Positions 1-8,823 of a stretch of DNA of 64,000 nt are shown here, one piece after another. Positions within the stretch are counted from its first letter, which is position 1. Each line of letters opens with the position of its first letter. Position numbers and translations under genes: made by a program. The stretch comes from Trebonia sp963759545 (lineage in GTDB: Bacteria; Actinomycetota; Actinomycetes; Streptosporangiales; Streptosporangiaceae), in contig CAVXAB010000025.1 in assembly GCA_963759545.1 (NCBI GenBank), positions 1 to 64,000 on the forward strand, in the 5' to 3' direction. The notes beneath the pieces are model-generated. The model was given only the letters and a program-made list of their open reading frames with translations, did not search any database and was not told the DNA's origin.

Positions 1-138
1 GGTCCGCCTTCTTTCCTGCCGCCAGGCCTGCCGTGGTCCAGCATCGAGGCCACCCTCCTGGCCGCGGCACCGGCCGCCGCGCCAGCGGCCGGCCCTAACG
101 GACTCGCCGTCGCCGCCGATGCGGGCCTGGTCCGGTGA
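1..138 (+). CDS. C-terminal end of an unidentified protein (partial)
   Basis: An open frame enters from the left edge and stops at TGA 136-138, leaving 45 codons. The visible tail is rich in Ala, Pro and Gly and ends GLAVAADAGLVR. Third codon positions are almost all G or C, as in a real actinobacterial gene. A strong hairpin follows at once, which supports a genuine gene end. No family can be recognised from so short a tail. Confidence 0.5.
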   Translation, partial: GPPSFLPPGLPWSSIEATLLAAAPAAAPAAGPNGLAVAADAGLVR

Positions 139-140
139 CC

Positions 141-171
141 GCGGCGGCCGGGGTGCGTCCCCGGCCGCCGC
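141..171. terminator. Bidirectional hairpin between convergent genes
   Basis: Perfect 13-bp GC-rich arms (141-153 and 159-171) enclose a 5-base loop (tgcgt). It sits between the stop of the left-edge gene and the stop of the SnoaL-like gene on the other strand, where a two-way terminator is expected. There is no U-tract, as is usual in this group. Confidence 0.7.
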
Positions 172-178
172 CGGCTCG

Positions 179-565
179 CTAGTGAGCTGCGTAGAAGACG
201 ACGTGCTCGGACTTGATCTTGCTGTCGTCGTCGAGAAGGTAGAGCCGGGAGCCCGGCAAGGTCACCTTCCCGGCGCCGAAGTCGGCCTCGACGGTCAGCA
301 TGATTAGCGCGTTGCGGTCATCGCCGGTGCTGGCGATGATCCGTGCGCTGCCGGGCACGACGGCCTGCGCGAACTGGATCAGGCCGGTCATGTATTCATC
401 GGCGCCGGTCAGGTCGGTGGGCGGCGGGAACGGCATGGTGGTGATCGCGGTGACGTGCACGCCCGGCGCCAGGCCGGTGCGCGCGGTGTCGTAGTCGTGG
501 TTGCTCCAGGCGTCGACGTGCGCGCGGACGACGGTGACGGCCGGTGGTTCGTTCGGTGTGGACAT
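179..565 (-). CDS. SnoaL/NTF2-like small protein
   Basis: 128 residues with a SnoaL/NTF2-like layout: an N-terminal helix with VRAHVDAWSNHDYD, a middle segment predicting ligand placement around PPTDLTGADEYMTGL, and C-terminal beta strands ending EHVVFYAAH. Members are small cone-shaped barrel proteins that bind or isomerise small molecules; the substrate here is unknown. The ATG start follows a clear GGAG ribosome site. It is divergent from the ECF sigma factor at 704, whose own C-terminus carries a similar SnoaL-like domain, so the two may be functionally linked. The family call is good; the function is open. Confidence 0.8.
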   Translation of the reverse strand: MSTPNEPPAVTVVRAHVDAWSNHDYDTARTGLAPGVHVTAITTMPFPPPTDLTGADEYMTGLIQFAQAVVPGSARIIASTGDDRNALIMLTVEADFGAGKVTLPGSRLYLLDDDSKIKSEHVVFYAAH

Positions 566-703
566 CTTGATTCTCCTTATCGATTTTGGTACGTGGTGTA
601 CTGCTGGTGGAGACGGCCGTCGGCTGCCGAAAGTGGGCGGCTGCCGCCCGCCCAGTTCCTTGCCGCGCGATCGTCTGTACTGGACCTGAGCGGAGGCTGC
701 ACG

Positions 704-1711
704 GTGACGATCGATCTGCTTGACCGGGCCCAGGCGGGCGATGCCGACGCTTTCGCCCGGCTTGTCGACCCGTACCGGCGTGAACTGCAGGTGCACTGCT
801 ACCGGCTGCTCGGGTCGGTGGCAGACGCCGAGGACGCGCTGCAGGAGACCTTGCTGTCGGCCTGGCAGGGCCTGCCCGCCTTCGAGGGGCGCGCGTCGAT
901 CCGGACCTGGCTGTACCGGGTAGCTACGAGCCGGTGCATGGACGCGCTCCGGTCGGCCCGCCGGCGCCCAGCGCTGGTCACCCCGCCACCGGACGGGCTG
1001 ACGCCGCCGGAGCCGACCCGGCTCGGCGAGGTGCTGTGGCTGGAGCCCTATCCGGATGACCTGCTCACCGGCATCGCCGACAGCACGCCTGGCCCGGAGG
1101 CCAGGTACGAGTCCAGGGAGTCGATCTCGCTTGCCTTCGTCACCGCCCTGCAGCTGCTGCCGCCACGGCAGCGGGCCGCGGTACTGCTCCGCGACGTGCT
1201 CGGCTTCCACGCCGGTGAGGCGGCCCGCATCCTGGACGTGAGCGAGGAGTCGGTCACCAGCGCGCTCAAGCGCGCTCGCGCGGCGCTCGAACGGCACCGG
1301 CCCTCAGCGCAGCTGCCCGCGCCGCCACCTGGCTCGCAGGCCGAGCAGGAACTCGTGGAACGGCTGACCACGGCGTTCGAGTCGGCCGACGTGGGCGCCA
1401 TCATCGCGATGATGACCGAGGACGTCTGGCTGACCATGCCGCCGCTGCCGCTGGAGTACCAGGGCCGCGAGCTCGCCGCCGCGTTCCTCACCGCCACGGC
1501 GTTCCGCCCCGGCTGGACCGCCCGGCTCATCCCGGCCAGGGCGAACGGCCAGCCCGCGTTCGGCTTCTATGCCCGCGACCCGGACACCGGCAGGTACTAC
1601 ACGGTCGGGCTGATGGTCCTCACCCTGTCCGGCCCTCAGGTCTCGGCGATGACACGCTTTGATCCGGCGGTCTTGCCCAGGTTCGGGCTTCCGTCATCCC
1701 TCAGGAACTGA
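704..1711 (+). CDS. ECF RNA polymerase sigma factor with C-terminal SnoaL-like domain (SigG type)
   Basis: 335 residues. Sigma region 2 (about residues 10-80) has the typical YRRELQVHCYRLLGSVADAEDALQ stretch and the RTWLYRVATSRCMDALR recognition helix. Region 4 (about 145-200) has LPPRQRAAVLLRDVLGF followed by a helix-turn-helix. Residues from about 215 form a SnoaL-like domain, as in SigG/SigJ-type ECF factors, where it tunes activity in place of a separate anti-sigma factor. GTG 704 is chosen because GGAGG lies 7 bases upstream and the fold begins at once (MTIDLLDRAQAGD). The SnoaL-like gene at 179-565 is divergent from it. The stimulus is unknown. Confidence 0.88.
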   Translation: MTIDLLDRAQAGDADAFARLVDPYRRELQVHCYRLLGSVADAEDALQETLLSAWQGLPAFEGRASIRTWLYRVATSRCMDALRSARRRPALVTPPPDGLTPPEPTRLGEVLWLEPYPDDLLTGIADSTPGPEARYESRESISLAFVTALQLLPPRQRAAVLLRDVLGFHAGEAARILDVSEESVTSALKRARAALERHRPSAQLPAPPPGSQAEQELVERLTTAFESADVGAIIAMMTEDVWLTMPPLPLEYQGRELAAAFLTATAFRPGWTARLIPARANGQPAFGFYARDPDTGRYYTVGLMVLTLSGPQVSAMTRFDPAVLPRFGLPSSLRN

Positions 1712-1830
1712 AGCTGCCTGGCACGTTCCCGCGCCGGCGGCCAGCACCGCCGTGTGCGGCCCGCCGAGCACTCACCTAGGAACCCGGCGTTCACGGGTGG
1801 CTGAGGTACGTGTCCGGTAGGGTCGGCTGG

Positions 1831-2748
1831 GTGGAAACCGTCATCGTCGGGGCACGTGGCAGCCGGCTCGCACAGGTCATGGTGCAGGAGTTGATCTCCC
1901 ACCTGGGCTCGTGCCCGGTGGTGGGGTTCAAGGCCAGGTCGGTGATGACCGACGGGGACAAGGACCGCAAGACGCCGGTGCGGGCCCTCGGCGGCGGCGA
2001 GGGCGGAGTGTTCACCTCCCGGTTGGAGGAAGAGCTTCTCGCCGGGCGGGTCGATGTCGCCGTCCACTCGCTGAAGGACCTCCCGACCGCCCCGCCGGAT
2101 GGGCTCGTGCTCGCGGTGACGCCGCCCCGGGCGGACCCCTTGGACGCGCTGTGCGGGTCGACACTGTCGGGCCTGCGCCCCGGCGCGCGGGTCGGAACCG
2201 GGTCGGCGCGTAGGGTCGCGCAGCTGAAGGCGCTGCGCCCGGACCTTGAGGTCGTGCCGATCCGCGGCAACGTCCCGCCCCGGCTGGCGAAGCTGAAATC
2301 AGGGCTGGACGCGGTGATCCTCGCGGCATCGGGGCTGCGTCGGCTCGGCCTGGATGACTCGATCACCGAGCTGCTTGACCCGGCGCTGTTCCCGCCGTCG
2401 CCCGGCCAGGGCGCGCTGGCCGTCCAGGTCCGGGCCGGTGACCGGGAGCTGCTTGAGATGCTGAACGCGTTCGGGGACCCGGACGCTGACGCCGCGGTGC
2501 GTGCGGAGCGCGCGCTGCTGGCGCAGTTGCACGGCGGCTGCTCGGTCCCCGTCGGCGCGCTCGCGGTCCGCCGCGACGGCGTGCTGTCCCTCAGCGCCCA
2601 GGTCACCTCCCTGGACGGGCTCAAGCGGGTGACCGGCACCGTCACCGGCACAGACCCGCAGGCGACCGGCGCAGTGCTCGCCGCGGCACTGCGAGAGCGC
2701 GGCGCGGACGAGATCCTGGACAAGATCCGCGAGCCTGCGTCCCGCTAG
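1831..2748 (+). CDS. hemC: Hydroxymethylbilane synthase (porphobilinogen deaminase)
   Basis: 305 residues. It polymerises four porphobilinogen units into hydroxymethylbilane, the linear tetrapyrrole precursor of heme, siroheme and B12. Diagnostic features are VGARGSRLA at the N-terminus, the VAVHSLKDLP motif, GTGSARRVAQL, the IRGNV segment and the dipyrromethane-cofactor cysteine in HGGCSVPVGALA. GTG 1831 fits the family N-terminus; an in-frame GTG at 1810 would add seven residues. It stands alone rather than in a hem operon. The siroheme enzyme CysG, which uses the same pathway, lies about 19 kb away. Confidence 0.93.
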   Translation: METVIVGARGSRLAQVMVQELISHLGSCPVVGFKARSVMTDGDKDRKTPVRALGGGEGGVFTSRLEEELLAGRVDVAVHSLKDLPTAPPDGLVLAVTPPRADPLDALCGSTLSGLRPGARVGTGSARRVAQLKALRPDLEVVPIRGNVPPRLAKLKSGLDAVILAASGLRRLGLDDSITELLDPALFPPSPGQGALAVQVRAGDRELLEMLNAFGDPDADAAVRAERALLAQLHGGCSVPVGALAVRRDGVLSLSAQVTSLDGLKRVTGTVTGTDPQATGAVLAAALRERGADEILDKIREPASR

Positions 2749-2838
2749 CCTGTTACCGCCACGCCCGAAATGTGCGGATATATGCTGGTTTATCCCGTGA
2801 TTACTGACAGTTAAAGTGGCCAGTGTGACCGGTGATAT

Positions 2839-2867
2839 TTGACCATACGTTCGAGTGAACCTATATT
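2839..2867 (+). promoter_or_regulatory. Sigma-70 type promoter overlapped by a LexA (SOS)-like box
   Basis: TTGACC (2839-2844) and TATATT (2862-2867) are separated by exactly 17 bases, a near-consensus vegetative promoter in an AT-rich patch. The -35 overlaps TTGACC-ATAC-GTTCGA (2839-2854), which matches the actinobacterial LexA box TCGAAC-N4-GTTCGA at 10 of 12 positions, with a perfect right half. It lies upstream of DUF6504-dnaE2, genes known to be damage-induced in mycobacteria. LexA control is inferred. Confidence 0.6.
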
Positions 2868-2998
2868 CGATCCTACAGTTGGGTTCGCCGGGTCGGGCGA
2901 ATATGTATGGTTACGCCCGTCTTCCCCCGGGCGGCCAGGCCCCGCGCGAGTCACGCCACGCGGTGCCGACGGCTTGCGTGGGAAGTGCAGGGCAGCGC

Positions 2999-3280
2999 AT
3001 GGGCAGGGTGTACGGGGAACCGGTTGAGGTCCAGACGAGGGAAGACGGCCGTCCGGTCAGGTTCGCGTGGCGGGGCCGGCGGTACGCGGTCATCGCGGTG
3101 CAGGAGCACTGGATGGTCAACCGTGACTGGTGGCGGGAGTCCGCCCCGGTCCCCGAGCAGCCCGAGCTCCAGTTCTGGCGGGTCGAGGCGTCGACGGGCC
3201 GTGGCCAGCCGTCGGGCACCTACGAGCTGCGCCGGGACATCGCCGCGGGCACCTGGACGCTGCGCAGGATCGCCGACTGA
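2999..3280 (+). CDS. DUF6504 family protein, coupled to dnaE2
   Basis: 93 residues starting MGRVYGEPVEVQTRED, then FAWRGRRYAVIAVQEHW and WRVEAS, ending in a basic beta-strand-rich segment. DUF6504 proteins are small actinobacterial proteins often encoded beside imuB and dnaE2; their biochemical role is not established. The stop overlaps the dnaE2 start (TGATG), so translation is coupled. ATG 2999 fits the family N-terminus; in-frame codons further upstream (e.g. ATG 2903) remain possible because the transcript probably starts near 2875. The usual partners imuA' and imuB are not in this window. Confidence 0.75.
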   Translation: MGRVYGEPVEVQTREDGRPVRFAWRGRRYAVIAVQEHWMVNRDWWRESAPVPEQPELQFWRVEASTGRGQPSGTYELRRDIAAGTWTLRRIAD

Positions 3281-6200
3281 TGGCGGGGCCCGCGGAGTTC
3301 GCGCACCTGCACGTCGCGTCCTCTTTCTCGCTGCGCTACGGCACCGCGACTCCACATGCGCTGGCCGCCCGGGCGGCCAGCCTCGGCATGTCCGCGCTCG
3401 CGCTGACCGACCGCGACGGCCTCTACGGCGCGTTCAAGCACGTCCAGGCCTGCGCCGACGCGGGGATCAAGCCGCTGCTCGGCGCCGACCTGGGACTGCG
3501 CACGGACGCCGGGACAAGCAACAACGGGACAAGCAACAACGGGACAAGCAGGGTGACGCTGCTCGCGGCCGGCCGCCAGGGGTGGGCCTCGCTGTGCCGC
3601 CTGGTCTCCGCCGCCCACGCGTCAGCAGAAGCGGCGGCCGACGATGTCCCCGCCGTCACCCGCGACCTGATCGCCGAGCACGCGGCCGGCCTGGTCATGC
3701 TGCTCGGCCCGGCAAGCGACGTCGGCCGGGCGGTCGCCGCCCGCCGCCAAGACCTGGCCAGGCGCGCACTAGACCGCTGGCGCCAGAACGTGGACACCGT
3801 CATCGAGGTCGTCGATCACCTGGACCACAAGTCGACGTTCCGCGCCGCCCGGCTGGCCGAGCTCGCCCGCGACAGCAGGACCCCGGCCGTGCTTACCAAC
3901 GCGGTCCGCTACCTGGACCCGCTCGACAGCCTGACCGCCCAGGTGCTCGACGCCGCGCGGCACCTCGTCCCGCTCGGCTCGCCCAGGCTGGTAACGCACA
4001 ACGGCCGCGCCTACCTCGCCAGCCAGGAAGACATGACCGCCATCGCGAAGCGGGTCGCCGCCGCGATGACAGGGCCTGGCACGGCAAGCGCCGCCACCCT
4101 GCTGCTCGGCGAGACCGATGAGCTCACCAGGCGGTGCCTCCTCGACCCGGCCCGCGACCTCGGCGTCGGCTCCAGGCACCTGCCAGAGACCGAGGGCACC
4201 GCGTACGACCAGCACAAGGAGCTAAGGGAAAGGTGCGAGCGCGCGATACTGCACGGCCGCTACCGTACGGCGAGCGCCGCGAGCCGCCCGCGCGGCGTCA
4301 GCCGCCTGCGGGCCGCGGAGAACGCCCGCGAGCGTCTCGACCACGAGCTTGACATCATCGCGCAAACCGGCATGGCCGCCTACTTCCTCACGGTGGCCGA
4401 CGTCGCGATGAGGGTCAGGCACGCCGGCATCCGCTGCGCGATCAGGGGCTCAGGCGCGGGCAGCTTCGTCAACCACCTGCTCGGCATCAGCGCGATCGAC
4501 CCGCTCGAGCACGACCTGCTCATGGAGCGGTTCCTGTCCCCGATAAGGAACACGCTCCCGGACATCGACCTGGACGTGGAGTCGGCCCGCCGCCTCGACG
4601 CGTACCGGATCATCTTCGGCCGCTACGGAAGCGAGCGCACCGCCTGCGTCTGCATGATGGAGACCTACCGGGCGCGCAGCGCGATCAGGGACGTCGCCGC
4701 CGCGATGTCCCTGCCGCCCGACGAGATCGGCGCGATCGCGAAGTCCTTCCCGCACATCCGCGCGAAGCACATCACGGCGGCACTGACCGAGCTACCTGAA
4801 CTGCGCCGATCGAGGCTCAATAGCAATCAGCTAGCGACCATATTCAGCATCGCGCAGCAGCTTGACGGCCTGCCGCGGCACGTCGCCATGCACCCGTGCG
4901 GCGTGCTCCTGTCCGATAAGACCCTGCTCGACCGCACCGCCGTCCAGGAAAGCGCCGAGGGCTTCCCGCTCAGCCAGCTGGACAAGGACGACGCGGAGAT
5001 CGCCGGGGTGATCAAGCTGGACGTGCTCGGCGTCCGCATGCAGTCCGCGATGGCACACGCGCTCACCGAGATCGAGCGCACGGAAAGCGAGCGCATCGAC
5101 ATCGACGCGATGCGCCGCGACGACCCGGCCACCTACGCGATGATCGGCCGGTCAGAAACGATCGGCTGCTTCCAGATCGAGTCACCCGGCCAGCGCGAGC
5201 TGGTGAAGAAGCTGGCGCCCCGCGACGTCGCCGACCTCATCGTCGACATCTCCCTGTTCCGCCCAGGCCCGGTCAACTCCGACATGATCGGCCCGTTCCT
5301 GCGCACCAGGCACGGCCTGGCCGAGCCGCGCTACCCGCACGAGAAACTCGAAAGGGCGCTGCGGGAGACCGGGGGAGTGGTGGTCTTCCACGAGCAGGTG
5401 CTGCGGATCATCGACGTGATGACCGGCTGCGGCCTGGCAGAGGCGGACCTGGTCCGCCGCCACCTGTCGAAGGAGGGCGGCCCGGAGCGCACCGCCCCGT
5501 GGTTCCGCGCCCAGGCCCTGGCCCGCGGCTTCGACCCGGCGACGGTCGAGCGGGTCTGGCAGGTGGTCGCCGCGTTCGGCGGCTTCGGCTTCTGCAAGGC
5601 CCACGCCGCCGCGTTCGCGATCCCCGTCTACCAGTCGGCGTGGCTCAGGCGCCATCACCCGGCCGCCTTCTACGCCGGGGTGCTCACCCACGATCCCGGC
5701 ATGTACCCCAAGCGCGTCATCATCGCCGACGCCCGCCTGTCCGGTGTCCAGGTCCTCCCGGTAGACGTCAACGCCTCATCGTCCGACTGGAAGGCAGAAA
5801 CCCCATCATCCCGAACGACTTCGGCTGCCTCGCCGCCGCCCCATTCCCCGCCCCGGGCTGCCCGGCCCACCCCGGTATCTCACGGCCCGGTTCCCGCCCG
5901 CAGGTTCCTTGAGTCCACCGGCCCGCTCCAGGCGCTCCGGTTCCCCGGCCGCAAGACCCAGGCGCCCGCCGCGCCCCCGCAGGCGATCCGCTGCTCCCTG
6001 CGCGAGGTAAAAGGCATCAGCGACGCCGAGATCGCCCGCATAGTCTCCGGCCAGCCCTACACCAGCCTGCGCGACTTCTGGAACCGCGCCGGAGTCTCCC
6101 GCCCGGTCGCGGAACGCCTGGTCCTCATCGGCGCCCTCGACTCCCTTTACACTCCCGCCCCCGGCTCCCCGGGGGCACCTAACTGCCGGGTGGCTCCCCA

Positions 6201-7209
6201 TTCCCCGGCATCGTCATCCTTTCCAGTTTCGCCGGAGCCCCCATGGCTTTCTGCTCCCACCCCGGACATTGCGTCCGCCTCAGACATCGCTCCGCCGCGC
6301 CCCTCCCGGCGGGACCTGCTTGCCCGGGTCGGGGTGCTCGCCAGGCAGTCCAACCCGGCCCGGCACGGGCCGCCCGCCGCACTCGACCTGTTCGCCGAGG
6401 CCGGCGCCGAGGAGGCCGATGGCATGGCGGACCTCGTCCCGGCAGGCGAGCTCCGCGAGCTTGACCTGACCGAGCGCGTCGAAGCCGAGCTTGACATCCT
6501 CGGCTTCGAGCTCAGCCAGCACGTCCTGCACTTCTACGCCGACCTGCTCGCCGGCCTTGACGTGGTCCGCTCAACGGGGCTAGCCGACCGCGAGAACGGA
6601 GAAACGATCCTGGTCGCGGGGGCCAAGGTGGCGACGCAGACGCCGGCGGTCCGGTCCGGCCAGCGGATCATCTTCGCCTCGCTTGACGACGCGGCCGGCC
6701 TCGTGGACCTGGCGTTCTTCGAGTCGGTGCAGGACCGCTGCGCGGCCAGGGTCTTCGCCTCCTGGCTGCTGCTCGTCCGTGGCCGGGTCCGCCGCGCCGG
6801 CGCGGGCCCGATGGCGGTCACGGTTAACGCGACCGAATGCTGGGACCTGCCCGCACTCGAAGAGATCCGGGTATCCGGCGGCATGGCGGCCGTGCACGCC
6901 GCGATGGCGGCGGGCGACGCGGGCCCGGGCGCCCAGCTGGCGCGCCTCGCCGGCCGCGGCTCTGCCGCCGGCTCCGCAAGCCAGGCCGACGCGGCGGACC
7001 AGGTGGACTCCGGTGACGCCACCCGCCCGGTCGTCTTCGCCAACGGCTTCACCCTTTCCCCGTACGCTGAGACCGGCGGCCCTGGCGGCAGCATCAAGCA
7101 CCCGCCCCGTACCCTCTGGCACGCGAGCCCAGGCAGCACGGCCGCCCCAGGCGCCTTACTACGTGCCCCGACACGCAGCTCTTCGTCCGGCAGGGCGGGG
7201 CCGATATGA
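3280..7209 (+). CDS. dnaE2: Error-prone DNA polymerase DnaE2 (C-family alpha subunit)
   Basis: 1309 residues. It is the translesion polymerase of the actinobacterial mutasome. An N-terminal PHP domain starts EFAHLHVASSFSLRYG. The palm carries the catalytic aspartates in LPDIDLDVESARR and the later acidic KLDVLGVR. A helix-hairpin-helix segment (GISDAEIARIVSGQPY) and an OB-fold (ILVAGAKVATQTP) follow, then the DnaE2-type end SPYAETGG and RTLWHASPGS. It is longer than most DnaE2 proteins because of Ser/Pro/Ala-rich inserts at about residues 838-905 and 957-1003, a GTSNN repeat near residue 78, and about 26 extra C-terminal residues. The ATG overlaps the DUF6504 stop. Damage induction is suggested by the LexA-like box upstream. 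Confidence 0.93.
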   Translation: MAGPAEFAHLHVASSFSLRYGTATPHALAARAASLGMSALALTDRDGLYGAFKHVQACADAGIKPLLGADLGLRTDAGTSNNGTSNNGTSRVTLLAAGRQGWASLCRLVSAAHASAEAAADDVPAVTRDLIAEHAAGLVMLLGPASDVGRAVAARRQDLARRALDRWRQNVDTVIEVVDHLDHKSTFRAARLAELARDSRTPAVLTNAVRYLDPLDSLTAQVLDAARHLVPLGSPRLVTHNGRAYLASQEDMTAIAKRVAAAMTGPGTASAATLLLGETDELTRRCLLDPARDLGVGSRHLPETEGTAYDQHKELRERCERAILHGRYRTASAASRPRGVSRLRAAENARERLDHELDIIAQTGMAAYFLTVADVAMRVRHAGIRCAIRGSGAGSFVNHLLGISAIDPLEHDLLMERFLSPIRNTLPDIDLDVESARRLDAYRIIFGRYGSERTACVCMMETYRARSAIRDVAAAMSLPPDEIGAIAKSFPHIRAKHITAALTELPELRRSRLNSNQLATIFSIAQQLDGLPRHVAMHPCGVLLSDKTLLDRTAVQESAEGFPLSQLDKDDAEIAGVIKLDVLGVRMQSAMAHALTEIERTESERIDIDAMRRDDPATYAMIGRSETIGCFQIESPGQRELVKKLAPRDVADLIVDISLFRPGPVNSDMIGPFLRTRHGLAEPRYPHEKLERALRETGGVVVFHEQVLRIIDVMTGCGLAEADLVRRHLSKEGGPERTAPWFRAQALARGFDPATVERVWQVVAAFGGFGFCKAHAAAFAIPVYQSAWLRRHHPAAFYAGVLTHDPGMYPKRVIIADARLSGVQVLPVDVNASSSDWKAETPSSRTTSAASPPPHSPPRAARPTPVSHGPVPARRFLESTGPLQALRFPGRKTQAPAAPPQAIRCSLREVKGISDAEIARIVSGQPYTSLRDFWNRAGVSRPVAERLVLIGALDSLYTPAPGSPGAPNCRVAPHSPASSSFPVSPEPPWLSAPTPDIASASDIAPPRPSRRDLLARVGVLARQSNPARHGPPAALDLFAEAGAEEADGMADLVPAGELRELDLTERVEAELDILGFELSQHVLHFYADLLAGLDVVRSTGLADRENGETILVAGAKVATQTPAVRSGQRIIFASLDDAAGLVDLAFFESVQDRCAARVFASWLLLVRGRVRRAGAGPMAVTVNATECWDLPALEEIRVSGGMAAVHAAMAAGDAGPGAQLARLAGRGSAAGSASQADAADQVDSGDATRPVVFANGFTLSPYAETGGPGGSIKHPPRTLWHASPGSTAAPGALLRAPTRSSSSGRAGPI
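3511..3550 (+). repeat. In-frame 15-bp tandem repeat inside dnaE2
   Basis: Two full copies and two thirds of a third copy of gggacaagcaacaac encode GTSNN GTSNN GTS within the PHP domain. The repeat is AT-richer than its surroundings and keeps the frame, so copy-number change would alter loop length only. Confidence 0.85.
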
Positions 7210-7226
7210 TGGCGGTTTTTGCCATC
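7208..7226 (+). terminator. Possible weak terminator at the dnaE2 stop
   Basis: GATGGC and GCCATC (6 bp) enclose ggttttt directly after the stop codon. A second GC-only hairpin, GGGGGG-TCG-CCCCCC (7257-7271), follows before proS. The T-run is in the loop rather than after the stem, so termination strength is uncertain. Confidence 0.35.
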
Positions 7227-7299
7227 GGCCCTGCCCTGCCGGACATCGGGGGGTACGGGGGGTCGCCCCCCCGGGGGAAGACTGCACTAACCTCGTGGT

Positions 7300-8742
7300 G
7301 TGGCTCGAGACGAACGCGGAGTGACGCCGCAGAGCGAAGACTTCTCCGCCTGGTACAACGAACTGGTACTCAAGGCGGAACTGGTGGACCGCGGCCCGGC
7401 CAGGGGCACGATGGTCATCCGACCGTACGGGTACCGGATCTGGGAGCTGCTGCAGTCCGACCTGGACAGGCGGATCAAGGAGACCGGGCACCAGAACGCG
7501 TACTTCCCGCTGCTCATCCCGCAGAGCTACCTGCAGCGTGAGGCGGAGCACGTGGAGGGATTCGCCCCCGAGCTCGCGGTGGTAACCCACGCGGGCGGCA
7601 AGGAACTCGAGGAGCCGCTCATCGTCCGGCCCACTTCCGAGACGATCATCGGCGAGTTCATGAGCAAGTGGATCAGCTCGCACCGCGACCTGCCGATGCT
7701 GCTCAACCAGTGGGCGAACGTGGTCCGCTGGGAGCTGCGGCCGCGGATGTTCCTGCGCACGACCGAGTTCCTCTGGCAGGAGGGCCACACCGCCTACGCG
7801 GACGAGGCCGGCGCGATGCGCGAGACCATGCTCGCGCTGCAGGAGATCTACACGCGCACCGCCCGCGAGCTGGCCGCCCTGCCGGTCGTCGAGGGCGAGA
7901 AGACGCCGGGTGAGCGATTCGCAGGCGCGGTCCGCACGTTCACCATCGAGGCGATGATGCGCGACGGCCGGGCGCTGCAGGCCGGCACTTCGCACTACCT
8001 GGGCACGAACTTCGCCCGCGCCTCCAACATCCAGTACACCGGCGAAGACGGCCAGCTCACCTACGCGCACACCACCTCGTTCGGCATGACCACCCGCATG
8101 ATCGGCGCCGTGATCATGACCCACGGCGACGACAAGGGCCTGGTGCTGCCGCCCAGGGTCGCGCCTTACCAGGTGGTCATCGTCCCGATCGGCCGCGGCG
8201 AGCAGGCCGCCGAGGTCACCCCGGCCGCGACGGCCCTGGCCCAGCGCCTGGCGAGCGCGGGCATCCGCGCGCACGTGGACAGCCGGCCCCAACTGTCGCC
8301 AGGATTCAAGTTCAACGAGTGGGAACTGCGCGGCGTCCCGATCAGGCTGGAGCTAGGCCCCCGCGACCTGGCCGCTGGCAGCGCGGTCATGGCCCGCCGC
8401 CTGGGCGGCACCAAGGAGTCCATTTCCCTGGACGGCGCTCCCGCCCGCCTGACCGACGAACTGGACGCGTTCCAGGACTTCCTACTCGAACGGGCCACCA
8501 GATTCCGGGACGAGCACACGGTCACGACCGACGAGTGGGACGACTTCACCGCGGCGGTGGCCACCGGCTGGGCCCGCGCGTTCCACTGCGGCACGCCGGA
8601 ATGCGAGGAGGAGATCAAGGCAGCGACCTCGGCCACGGTGCGCTGCATCCCCCTGGACGGCCCACCGGAATCCGGCCCCTGCATCCGCTGCGACCTCCCG
8701 TCCGCCTACGGCAAGCGGGTCATCTTCGGCCGCGCCTACTAG
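7300..8742 (+). CDS. proS: Prolyl-tRNA synthetase, archaeal/eukaryal type
   Basis: 480 residues. A class II synthetase that charges tRNA-Pro. Motif 2 and 3 regions are evident (RPTSETIIGEFM; RTTEFLWQEGHTAY; ALQAGTSHYLGTNFARA), followed by the anticodon-binding domain (VVIVPIGRG) and the short C-terminal zinc domain with FHCGTPECEEE and GPCIRCDLPSAYGKR, ending in an aromatic residue (GRAY). The editing insertion of ordinary bacterial ProRS is absent, which marks the archaeal/eukaryal-type form. GTG 7300 has a TAACCT -10-like hexamer six bases upstream and no ribosome site, so the message may be leaderless. Its last codons are repeated downstream. Confidence 0.94.
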   Translation: MARDERGVTPQSEDFSAWYNELVLKAELVDRGPARGTMVIRPYGYRIWELLQSDLDRRIKETGHQNAYFPLLIPQSYLQREAEHVEGFAPELAVVTHAGGKELEEPLIVRPTSETIIGEFMSKWISSHRDLPMLLNQWANVVRWELRPRMFLRTTEFLWQEGHTAYADEAGAMRETMLALQEIYTRTARELAALPVVEGEKTPGERFAGAVRTFTIEAMMRDGRALQAGTSHYLGTNFARASNIQYTGEDGQLTYAHTTSFGMTTRMIGAVIMTHGDDKGLVLPPRVAPYQVVIVPIGRGEQAAEVTPAATALAQRLASAGIRAHVDSRPQLSPGFKFNEWELRGVPIRLELGPRDLAAGSAVMARRLGGTKESISLDGAPARLTDELDAFQDFLLERATRFRDEHTVTTDEWDDFTAAVATGWARAFHCGTPECEEEIKAATSATVRCIPLDGPPESGPCIRCDLPSAYGKRVIFGRAY

Positions 8743-8823
8743 TCCCCGCCTCGCGATCTTCGGCCGCGCCTAGTAGTCCCCGCCTCGCGATCTTCGGCCG
8801 CGCCTACTAGTCCCTGCCTCGCG
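8722..8823 (+). repeat. Three 34-bp tandem copies of the proS 3' end
   Basis: Units at 8722-8755, 8756-8789 and 8790-8823 have an exact period of 34. The first contains the last seven codons of proS including the stop; the next two lie in the spacer. Copy 2 differs by one base (tagtag for tactag) and copy 3 by one (ccctgcc). A coding end has been duplicated into non-coding DNA. Confidence 0.9.

Noticed and set aside
179..1297. 372-codon minus-strand frame extending the SnoaL-like gene
   Set aside because: The upstream part is antisense to the sigma factor gene; the family start MSTPNEPPAV with a GGAG site is at 565.
2849..2860. GTTCGAGTGAAC palindrome as an SOS box by itself
   Set aside because: The half-sites are inverted relative to the LexA consensus (GTTC-N4-GAAC instead of GAAC-N4-GTTC). 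The box that does fit overlaps it, at 2839-2854.
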